Assembly: GCA_016649525.1 (NCBI GenBank)
Contig: JAENXM010000126.1
Span: 1 to 5,430, forward strand
Direction: 5' to 3'
Source of the DNA: Actinomycetota bacterium
GTDB lineage: Bacteria; Actinomycetota; Geothermincolia; Fen-727; Anoxymicrobiaceae
Length of the DNA stretch: 5,430 nucleotides
Positions 1-5,329 of the stretch are shown here, one piece after another; within the stretch, counting starts at the first letter, position 1; each line of letters opens with the position of its first letter. The notes beneath the pieces are model-generated. The model was not told the DNA's origin. It ran no database searches and saw only the letters and a program-made list of their open reading frames with translations. A program made the position numbers and the translations under genes.

Positions 1-1284
1 CCTCACCTTTATCCCGGTGTCCTTTTCCATGGCCGCTACCACGTCTTTACATTGGTATGCTATCGACTCCAGCGTGGCCCGCACGACCTGGTCTTTGGTA
101 GTCGCGCGGGTAAGCCCTATAACCGTGCCCCTTGCGTACGGGTCCCAGTATGGAGCTGAAAGGCCGGTAAAAGCGGGCACCACGTATGCACCGCCCGTGT
201 CATCGCAGCGGAACGAGCACTCCTCCGACTCCGCGGCGTCCTTTATTATCTCGAGGTTATCTCTGAGGAACTGTATGGAAGAGCCCGCGCTGGAGATGAA
301 TCCCTCCATCATATACGTGGTCTTTCCCTCCATCTTCCAGGCTATCATGGGCGTCAACTGGTTGATAGAAGCCATAGGCGCATCGCCGGTATTCATGTCT
401 ATGAAGGTCCCGGTCCCGTTGGTGCATTTCACCCTTCCGGCCTCAAAGCAGGCCTCGCCGAAGAGGGCGGCCTGCTGGTCGGCCACCACGGACCTTATCG
501 GTATAGAACCGCCGAAGATGTCGGTGGCCCCGAAGTCCCCGCTGGTCTCTCTTATCTCGGGCAGCACCAGGTCGCCGGGAAGCCCGAACGGCTTCAGCAG
601 CAGCGAGCTCCATCTCATCCCGAAAGGATCGTACATGCCGGTGGCGCTGATGTTGGAGTAATCGGTGGCGTGCATCTTTCCTTTTGTGTACTTCCATAGC
701 AGCCAGGTATCGACGGTCCCGAAAAGGAGGTCGCCCGCCCCCGCCTTCTCCCTGGCTCCCTCTACGTTGTCGAGCACCCACCTTGCGTGAGCCGATGACA
801 TGGCCGGCGTCACGGTAAAATGAGCGGCGGTGATCAACAGCTTTCCCATAGAATTCTTCTTCAGGCCCTTGCTCAAGGCTGCTAACCGCTGATATCCGCC
901 GCCGACCACGTGCAGCAGCTTGAAGAGAAAACTGCGGTTAATCTTTTCGCATGCATCGGACATCCTGGTATCCTGCCAGGTTATGGCGTTGTAGACGGGC
1001 TCACCCGTATTCCTGTCCCAGAGCATGCTTGTTGCCCTCTGGGTGGCTATTCCCATGGCGGCTATGTCCCCGGGCCCGACGCCGGCGCTCTCGAGCGCCT
1101 CCCTTGTCACCTCCACGCACTTGTCGTAGATGTCAAGGGGGTCCTGCTCGGTCCAACCTGGTTTCGGGAATATCTGTTGTAACTCTGAATATACCTCGGA
1201 GATGACGTTGGCCTCGCGGTCGTATACGATCGCCCTTGTCCCCGTGGTGCCGACATCGTTCACCAGGATGTATTTATCGCTCAC
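1..1284 (-). CDS. Glycerol-kinase-like FGGY-family carbohydrate kinase, partial (C-terminus beyond base 1)
   Basis: The reverse strand is open from a GTG at 1284 through base 1, giving 428 residues (start MSDKYILVNDVGTTGTR). FGGY kinases are two-domain actin-like cytosolic enzymes that phosphorylate polyols or sugars with ATP. Visible landmarks are the phosphate-binding loop DVGTTGTR (10-17), TQRAT (81-85), ITWQDTR (101-107), LLFGTVDTWLLWK (186-198), the catalytic-base motif ADQQAALFGE (268-277, Asp269), NGTGTF (289-294) and AFTGLSAPYWDPYARG (371-386). Identity to bacterial GlpK is obvious by eye. Compared with E. coli GlpK recalled from memory, Arg83, Trp103, Asp245 and Phe270 are kept, but Glu84 is Ala84 and Tyr135 is Ala161. 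About 26 extra residues lie between 112 and 160. GlpK is about 500 residues, so roughly 70-80 are missing. A purine-rich RBS supports the GTG start; the ATG at 1289 reads only ATG AAG TGA. The family is sure. Glycerol as substrate is doubtful, so no gene symbol is given. Confidence 0.93.
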   Translation of the reverse strand, partial: MSDKYILVNDVGTTGTRAIVYDREANVISEVYSELQQIFPKPGWTEQDPLDIYDKCVEVTREALESAGVGPGDIAAMGIATQRATSMLWDRNTGEPVYNAITWQDTRMSDACEKINRSFLFKLLHVVGGGYQRLAALSKGLKKNSMGKLLITAAHFTVTPAMSSAHARWVLDNVEGAREKAGAGDLLFGTVDTWLLWKYTKGKMHATDYSNISATGMYDPFGMRWSSLLLKPFGLPGDLVLPEIRETSGDFGATDIFGGSIPIRSVVADQQAALFGEACFEAGRVKCTNGTGTFIDMNTGDAPMASINQLTPMIAWKMEGKTTYMMEGFISSAGSSIQFLRDNLEIIKDAAESEECSFRCDDTGGAYVVPAFTGLSAPYWDPYARGTVIGLTRATTKDQVVRATLESIAYQCKDVVAAMEKDTGIKVR

Positions 1285-1289
1285 TTCAT

Positions 1290-1300
1290 CCCCCTCCCCT
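1290..1300 (-). promoter_or_regulatory. Ribosome binding site of the kinase
   Basis: On the reverse strand AGGGGAGGGGG ends five bases before the GTG at 1284. The spacing from the central GGAGG suits the GTG. The nearby ATG at 1289 directly abuts the purine run and is closed by TGA after two codons, so GTG is the best start. Confidence 0.7.
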
Positions 1301-1343
1301 GATAGCGGGCCGTCACTGATTGACTGTGGTTGCGCTGCCCGGG

Positions 1344-1391
1344 TATATAGTGTTCGCCGCGGCGGCGAATAGGTCTACTATATGTCATATA
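1344..1391. repeat. Nested inverted repeats upstream of the kinase
   Basis: Inner arms TTCGCCG (1353-1359) and CGGCGAA (1363-1369) are perfect complements around CGG, and CGCCGCGGCG (1355-1364) is itself a perfect palindrome. Outer arms ATATAGT (1345-1351) and ACTATAT (1377-1383) are also perfect complements. The right outer arm overlaps a further dyad, TATATG-T-CATATA (1379-1391). The symmetry is direct observation. A role as repressor operator or RNA hairpin is inference. Confidence 0.6.
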
Positions 1392-1393
1392 AC

Positions 1394-2161
1394 CTAGCGG
1401 TTCCACGCCCGCATCCGCAGAACGCTTGCAAAGAACATCGCCGCTGTAAAAGCGATAAGCATCAGGACGCTGGTCAGCAACCCGAAGTAATCGCGGAAGC
1501 CCAACCCCCGGTAGAACAGGTCCGTGCAGTAGGAGACCGGACTGAACCAGGCGATCACCCGGCCGTAGTAAGGAAGGGTAGGTATCGCTATGAAGATGCC
1601 GCTCATGAACATCAGCGGCAGGCGCACGACGTTGAGGACCATCATCACCTTGGGGGGAGTATCCGCCCTGACCGTCGAGACCAGCATTCCCATGGTCGCC
1701 ATGCACAGGCTGCCCAGGAACAGGCCCAGGACCAGCGCGGCCCAGTCCTCGATGCTGGAGCCGAAGAATATGATGCCTATCAGCAGCGGGAAGATGGATA
1801 CCACCAGCCCGAACAGGAACGCCGAAATGACCTTTCCCAGCACGGCCTCGGACATCGAGAGCGGCGCGAAAAGGAGCCGTTCGAAGGTCCGGTTCATTTT
1901 CTCCCAGGGCACGCTGAACGGCGCCACCGTGGTCGTGGAGAAGAACAGCGTCAGGGCGATGAGGCCGGGGAACAGGCTTACCGCATCCACGTCCCGCCCG
2001 ATCATGAAGGCGAAGAATATCGCCACCGGGAAAACGAGCCCGAATATTAGGACCGCCGGCTGGAAGTAGTAGATCCTCATGTCCTTGCTGGAGACGGCCC
2101 AGGCCTTGCGCAGCCCGACCCAGACTGCGAGCCTCCCGGCCTCGGCGGCGGTGTCATTCAT
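1394..2161 (-). CDS. ABC-2 type transporter permease
   Basis: This 255-residue integral membrane protein is the transmembrane half of an ABC exporter of the DrrB/NodJ-like ABC-2 class, which moves drugs, lipids or polysaccharides outward across the cytoplasmic membrane. A polar cytosolic N-terminus is followed by about six hydrophobic segments, near residues 33-54, 62-83, 108-133, 138-163, 172-193 and 227-249. The stretch around residues 84-105 (VPWEKMNRTFERLLFAPLS) is the amphipathic loop typical of the family, and the region before the last segment (IAWFSPVSYCTDLFYRGLG) fits the conserved C-terminal part. The ATG at 2161 lies inside the end of the ATPase gene (ATGAATGA, 8-bp overlap), which implies translational coupling. 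AAGGAG (2177-2172) lies 10 bases upstream. The cargo cannot be read from the sequence. Confidence 0.93.
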   Translation of the reverse strand: MNDTAAEAGRLAVWVGLRKAWAVSSKDMRIYYFQPAVLIFGLVFPVAIFFAFMIGRDVDAVSLFPGLIALTLFFSTTTVAPFSVPWEKMNRTFERLLFAPLSMSEAVLGKVISAFLFGLVVSIFPLLIGIIFFGSSIEDWAALVLGLFLGSLCMATMGMLVSTVRADTPPKVMMVLNVVRLPLMFMSGIFIAIPTLPYYGRVIAWFSPVSYCTDLFYRGLGFRDYFGLLTSVLMLIAFTAAMFFASVLRMRAWNR

Positions 2162-3137
2162 TTGCGGGCTGCTCCTTCCCCTTGCCGGTCAGCTTAACGA
2201 ACACGTCCTCGAGCGACGGCCCGAAGGTGTTCAGGGAAACAGGCTTGAGGCCTCGCTCGTTCATGAACGGGTATATCGCTTCCAGGACGCACGGCGGGTC
2301 GGAGGCGATGAGGCGGTACTTGTCGCCGAGGGCGCGGAGTTCGCTCACGCAGGGAAGACGCGAAAGGGCCTCCTCTTCTCCCGGGTCCAGGTTGCGGTCG
2401 AAGGCTACCTCCACCGCCTGCGCCTCCGTCGCGGCCTGCTTCAACCGCTCCGGGGTGTCCACCGCTATCAGGTTGCCGTGGTCGATGACGGCGATGCGGT
2501 GGCAGAGCTGGTTGGCCTCTTCCATGTTGTGGGTGGTTATGAATACGGTGACCCCGTTCCTGTGAAGGTCCCGTACGATGTCACGTATGAGCCGGGAGCT
2601 CTCGACGTCGAGCCCGGAGGTCGGCTCGTCCAGGAAAACGACACTCGGCCGGTGCATCAGCGACATCGCGATGGTCAGCCGGCGTTTTAAACCGAGGCTC
2701 AACTCGGCGGCCTTCCTGTTCCTGTGAGCCTCGAGGTCGAAGAGGCCCGTGAGCTCTGCGGCGCGGCCGGCCCTCTGGCCGCGGCGCATCCCGTAAAGGG
2801 CGCCCGTGAAGGTAAGGTTGGAGACTGTGGTCAACTCGTTGAAGACGTTCGAGGCCTCGGGGACGATCCCGACGACCGACTTGATCCTGAGCGAGTCACG
2901 GACGGTGTCCATTCCAAGGATGAGAGCGCTGCCTTCGCTCGGGCGGGTCAGGTTGGTGAGCATGCGGAGGGTCGTGGTCTTGCCCGCGCCGTTGGGACCG
3001 AGGAAGCCGAAGATCTCTCCTGTCTCGACCTCGAAAGAGACACGGTCGACCGCCAGGAGCTGCCCGTAGTATTTCGTTAGTCCGTTTACTTCGATGGAGG
3101 TGTTCAAGGATCCATCCGTTTCGGCGGCTTGGTGCAA
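2154..3137 (-). CDS. ABC transporter ATP-binding protein, DrrA/CcmA-like
   Basis: This is the cytosolic ATPase that drives the adjacent ABC-2 permease. From the TTG at 3137 it has 327 residues. Walker A is GPNGAGKTT (47-55), the Q-loop position reads GIVPEAS with Glu94 in place of Gln, the signature is LSLGLKRR (146-153) rather than LSGGQ, Walker B is VVFLDE (166-171), the D-loop is SGLD (174-177), and the switch histidine is His203 (TTHNMEEA). The region after about 235 is a DrrA-type C-terminal extension ending in SLEDVFVKLTGKG. All catalytic residues are present. The start is uncertain. The TTG at 3137 has no clear RBS. An in-frame TTG at 3107 (giving MNTSIEVNGLTKYYG, 317 residues) is preceded by GGATGGAT and lies downstream of a TATAGA box (3144-3139), so it may be the true start. 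Transported substrate unknown. Confidence 0.94.
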   Translation of the reverse strand: MHQAAETDGSLNTSIEVNGLTKYYGQLLAVDRVSFEVETGEIFGFLGPNGAGKTTTLRMLTNLTRPSEGSALILGMDTVRDSLRIKSVVGIVPEASNVFNELTTVSNLTFTGALYGMRRGQRAGRAAELTGLFDLEAHRNRKAAELSLGLKRRLTIAMSLMHRPSVVFLDEPTSGLDVESSRLIRDIVRDLHRNGVTVFITTHNMEEANQLCHRIAVIDHGNLIAVDTPERLKQAATEAQAVEVAFDRNLDPGEEEALSRLPCVSELRALGDKYRLIASDPPCVLEAIYPFMNERGLKPVSLNTFGPSLEDVFVKLTGKGKEQPANE

Positions 3138-3340
3138 TTCTATATGTTTCCGAACCCGGATGCTTGCGGATCGGGCCGGAGCGGTGCATGGTGGCCTTTT
3201 CTGCAGCCGCTGTAAGCCGGGGTACAGTAACCGGGAGCGATGTAGTAGATTAGAGGGTATCTAGGCGCTTTTTAGGAGCGCGAAGTGAGAACCGCAGAAA
3301 TATTTTGACACTTGGGAACCGGATCAAGGGGGAGTCAGCG
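3138..3340. promoter_or_regulatory. Divergent intergenic region between exporter and hydrolase
   Basis: This 203-bp spacer separates two genes transcribed away from each other, so it should hold both promoters. Leftwards, TATAGA (3144-3139) is a possible -10 for the ATPase, without a convincing -35. Rightwards, TATCTA (3258-3263) and TATTTT (3301-3306) are weak -10 candidates. TTGACA (3305-3310) matches a -35 consensus but has no -10 at the right distance. A small dyad, GCGCT (3265-3269) and AGCGC (3277-3281) with a 7-base loop, could be an operator half-site pair. No riboswitch or RNA gene is recognisable. Confidence 0.4.
3328..3334 (+). promoter_or_regulatory. Ribosome binding site of the MBL hydrolase
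   Basis: GGGGGAG ends six bases before the ATG at 3341. This favours that start over an in-frame TTG at 3305, which would add 12 residues and has no RBS. Confidence 0.75.
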
Positions 3341-4579
3341 ATGTCAGATGACACCGGTCTCGGTAGCGTGACACCGTTCTTCATGCAGGGCGGCACAGAG
3401 CACTTCGAAAACGGGGTACACATGCTCCGGCTGTTCGCGAACACCTGCATCGTGGAGACCGAAAACGGGGTCATTTTGTTCGACGTCGGGCTGGAGATCA
3501 ACGGGCCGCGCATCGTGGAGGAGCTCAGGGCCATCACCGAAAAACCTGTGCGGTATATCGTCTATGGCCACGGGCACGCCGACCACGCCTTCGGGACCCA
3601 GGCGATTCTCGCGGATGCGGAAGCGCGCGGCCACCCGCGCCCCGTCATCCTGGCTCACGAGAATGTCGTCAAGAGGTTCGACCGGTATCAGGAGATGCTA
3701 CCCTACCACGAGCACATAAACCGCATCCAGTTCGGGATTCCTGAGAACTTCCCCGCGTTTTCGAGGACATATATATACCCCGACGAGACCTTCCGCGATG
3801 AGATGAGCTTCACGGTTGACGAGACTGCCTTCGAACTGAGGCACGCCAGGGGGGAGACCGACGACGCCACGTGGATGTGGGCCCCCGGGCTCGATACCGT
3901 CTGCGTGTCCGATTTGTGGGTGTGGTCCTGCCCCAACGTCGGCAACCCGTTCAAGGTACAGCGTTACGCGCTCGAGTGGGCGGAAGCCCTCGAGGCAGTC
4001 GCAGACATCTCCCCGGGACTTATGCTTCCCGGCCACGGCGCCGCCATCGCGGGCGCTGAAAAGGTTAAGGACGCATGCCTGACGGTTGCGAGGGCCCTGA
4101 GGTTTCTCGACGGCCAGGTGGTTGCGATGCTGAACGAGGGGAAGTGGCAGGAGGAGATACTTCTCTCCTTCGATTGGCCTGAGGAATTCGCGGAAAGCCC
4201 CTACCTCGCTCCGATCTACGGCCACCCGTATTTCATCGTCCAGGCACTCCTGCGACAGTACCACGGCTGGTTTGACGGCAATGCTTCACACCTCTTTCCC
4301 TCCACCGGTAGCGAGATTGCGGAGGAGGTATTGAAGCTCATCGGCAGCCCCGACAGAGTTCTCAACAGGGCAAGAGCCCTGGCCCGGGAGGGAAAGACGC
4401 AGCTCGCGCTTCACCTGGTGGACTTCGTCCTTGACGGGGGCGTCGAGCCGAGGACCGACGCCCTGGAATTCAAGGCCGAATGTCTGAACCGCATTGCGGA
4501 CGAAGAGAAGAGCTTCATAGCCCGCAACATCTTTCTCGGCGGGGTAAGGCAGATCGACAAGCTGCTGGGCAGGGAGTAG
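3341..4579 (+). CDS. MBL-fold metallo-hydrolase with alkyl-sulfatase dimerisation domain
   Basis: This 412-residue, probably cytosolic protein (no signal peptide) starts MSDDTGLGSVTPFFMQGG. Residues about 25-235 form a metallo-beta-lactamase fold: HGHADH (77-82) is the HxHxDH zinc motif, His168 precedes GETDD (171-175), Asp191 lies in CVSDLWVW, and His232 lies in LPGHG. Residues about 245-412 contain YHGWFDGNASHLFP (307-320), typical of the alkyl-sulfatase dimerisation domain of SdsA1/BDS1-like enzymes, which cleave primary alkyl sulfate esters. Those enzymes are about 600-660 residues and end in an SCP2-like lipid-binding domain that is absent here. The two glutamates used as metal ligands in SdsA1 (recalled as E280 and E299) have no clear counterparts, and Asp191 falls where one would lie. 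It therefore belongs to the short, poorly characterised branch. Hydrolase is secure, sulfatase is not. It diverges from the ABC exporter. Confidence 0.9.
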   Translation: MSDDTGLGSVTPFFMQGGTEHFENGVHMLRLFANTCIVETENGVILFDVGLEINGPRIVEELRAITEKPVRYIVYGHGHADHAFGTQAILADAEARGHPRPVILAHENVVKRFDRYQEMLPYHEHINRIQFGIPENFPAFSRTYIYPDETFRDEMSFTVDETAFELRHARGETDDATWMWAPGLDTVCVSDLWVWSCPNVGNPFKVQRYALEWAEALEAVADISPGLMLPGHGAAIAGAEKVKDACLTVARALRFLDGQVVAMLNEGKWQEEILLSFDWPEEFAESPYLAPIYGHPYFIVQALLRQYHGWFDGNASHLFPSTGSEIAEEVLKLIGSPDRVLNRARALAREGKTQLALHLVDFVLDGGVEPRTDALEFKAECLNRIADEEKSFIARNIFLGGVRQIDKLLGRE

Positions 4580-4657
4580 TCCCGGGCGCCGCTCTCAGGG
4601 TTTTCTCAGATTTCCGTCCTAAAGTAAAAAGCCGAAGTCGTGCCTATGGTTGGAAAG

Positions 4658-4663
4658 AGGAGG
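4658..4663 (+). promoter_or_regulatory. Ribosome binding site of the small membrane protein
   Basis: A perfect AGGAGG is followed by six bases and the ATG at 4670. It decides the start against the in-frame GTG at 4640 and ATG at 4646, which have no such site. Confidence 0.85.
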
Positions 4664-4669
4664 TCGATT

Positions 4670-5038
4670 ATGGACTCGACGGTTACGGGCGACACGAAGC
4701 CCGAGGAGACGCCGGACGAAGGGGCATCTCAGAAGAGACCGCCCGAGAAGCGAAACTGGACACTCATTGCCCTGATCGCTATCTCATGCGTGGCGGTTCT
4801 CCTGCTTGCTGCGACGGTTTCGCTTGCTGTGACAGTAGGCGTAGGCCACCGGTGCGGGCACGAGAGGTTCGAGAGACCCGGCGGCTGGGACAAGGGTCCG
4901 ATGCAACGAAGAGGGGACGGTTGGAGGCGTGATAAGTCTCCCCGGCAACCGGAGAACTCAGCCACTCAGAACCCTCAGGCACAGCCCACTACCCCGGAGC
5001 AGACGCAACCTGTACCGGCACCCGGGCAGGGGCCGTAA
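4670..5038 (+). CDS. Small single-pass membrane protein of unknown function
   Basis: I do not recognise this 122-residue protein. Residues 1-29 are hydrophilic and end in a basic patch (QKRPPEKR, 21-28). Residues 31-57 are one hydrophobic helix (TLIALIAISC onward). Residues 60-92 are rich in Gly, Arg, His and Trp (HRCGHERF, GGWDKG, GDGWRRDK), and residues 93-122 form a low-complexity Pro/Gln/Thr tail (QPTTPEQTQPVPAPGQGP). The positive-inside rule predicts a cytosolic N-terminus and a tail outside the membrane. There is no signal-peptidase or lipobox motif that I trust. Cys40 lies in the helix and Cys62 just outside it. It sits 90 bp after the hydrolase and 291 bp before a response regulator, so it could be cotranscribed with either or neither. 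A strong RBS, a clean stop and the membrane topology argue that it is real. Confidence 0.78.
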   Translation: MDSTVTGDTKPEETPDEGASQKRPPEKRNWTLIALIAISCVAVLLLAATVSLAVTVGVGHRCGHERFERPGGWDKGPMQRRGDGWRRDKSPRQPENSATQNPQAQPTTPEQTQPVPAPGQGP

Positions 5039-5105
5039 GGGTTGCCTGCGTAGTCAGTCGGGATCTTACAGGTCTCATCTGCACTTCGTCGGCTTTTTCA
5101 GAGGA

Positions 5106-5177
5106 CGAGGAAGACAACGCCGCCCCCGGTCAGGATATGAATCCAGAGTACAAGCACGGCGGCGTTGTCTCACCTCG
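5106..5177. repeat. Long inverted repeat / hairpin element
   Basis: AGACAACGCCGCC (5112-5124) is perfectly complementary to GGCGGCGTTGTCT (5158-5170). Beyond a small asymmetric bulge (A5111 against CA 5171-5172) a further five pairs continue, CGAGG (5106-5110) with CCTCG (5173-5177). The 33-base interior contains GGAT-ATGA-ATCC (5133-5144), a small second stem. No T-run follows on either strand, so it is not a classical terminator. It could be an RNA structure, a bidirectional transcript end, or a remnant of a small repeat element with terminal inverted repeats. Confidence 0.75.
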
Positions 5178-5241
5178 ATGGCCGGCGGGGAGTCCGCAAT
5201 TCCCGTTTCCCCATTCGAGCTGAAGCACGGACTCTTCATAT

Positions 5242-5250
5242 TGGTATAGT
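5242..5250 (+). promoter_or_regulatory. Extended -10 promoter candidate for the response regulator
   Basis: TGGTATAGT carries the TGn extension and a five-of-six match to TATAAT, but no good -35 lies upstream, as is usual for extended -10 promoters. The start site would be near 5257, leaving a leader of about 70 bases. The direct repeat CATAT-TGGTAT (5237-5247) and CATATCATGGTAT (5254-5266) straddles it and could be a regulator binding site. This is prediction from motifs only. Confidence 0.4.
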
Positions 5251-5329
5251 TGTCATATCATGGTATCCAGGTAGGAGGGCAGAGGAATAATCGCTTCACC
5301 TGCGGCCCTTCGGTGAGAAACGGGTAGAT

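Larger units (their letters stand above)
1285..1393 (-). promoter_or_regulatory. Leader and promoter region between permease and kinase
   Basis: This 109-bp gap separates the permease stop from the kinase start on the same strand. On the reverse strand TATAGT (1382-1377) is a fair -10 match, with a weak -35-like TGGAAC (1405-1400) about 17 bp upstream inside the end of the permease gene. A second TATATA lies at 1349-1344. Both AT-rich boxes are arms of the nested inverted repeat described separately, so promoter and operator may coincide. No T-run follows any stem, so a classical intrinsic terminator for the permease is not evident. The promoter assignment is inference. Confidence 0.35.
5039..5329. 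other. Non-coding region between the small membrane protein and the response regulator
   Basis: No convincing coding frame is seen here. The stretch holds an 18-bp imperfect hairpin (5106-5177), a weaker dyad GAGTCCG/CGGACTC (5190-5196 and 5228-5234), an extended -10 promoter candidate near 5242-5250 and a direct repeat around it. No intrinsic terminator with a T-run follows the small membrane protein gene. Confidence 0.6.

Noticed and set aside
17..661. Long forward-strand open frame of 214 codons
   Set aside because: It lies antisense to the kinase frame, which carries clear FGGY motifs. The translated product has no recognisable domain and is explained by GC-biased codon use on the other strand.
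1281..1289. Two-codon upstream frame ATG AAG TGA overlapping the kinase GTG
   Set aside because: The purine run directly abuts this ATG, leaving no normal RBS spacing, so a regulatory minimal frame is possible but unsupported.
1382..2050. Forward-strand open frame of 222 codons rich in Gln, Arg and His
   Set aside because: It is antisense to the permease. The composition (many HQ, EQ and RRD runs) is typical of a shadow of a hydrophobic gene in GC-rich DNA, and it has no RBS or domain.
2079..2690. Forward-strand open frame of 203 codons
   Set aside because: It is antisense to the ATPase, whose Walker motifs fix the real frame.
3305..3310. Perfect TTGACA -35 box upstream of the hydrolase
   Set aside because: At 16-18 bp downstream there is only AAGGGGGAG, the ribosome binding site, and no -10-like sequence.
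3698..4264. Reverse-strand open frame of 188 codons
   Set aside because: It is a complement-strand shadow of the MBL hydrolase, without motifs of its own.
4593..4610. Possible terminator after the hydrolase (TCTCAGGGTTTTCTCAG)
   Set aside because: It is a short direct repeat rather than an inverted one, so no stem can form before the T-run.
4480..4932. Forward open frame overlapping the hydrolase end and the small membrane protein
   Set aside because: It crosses two better-supported genes in another frame, with no RBS and a low-complexity Arg-rich product.
5190..5234. Second dyad GAGTCCG/CGGACTC before the response regulator
   Set aside because: Seven base pairs with a 31-base spacer can occur by chance in a stretch of this size. 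There is no T-run and no link to a known RNA family.
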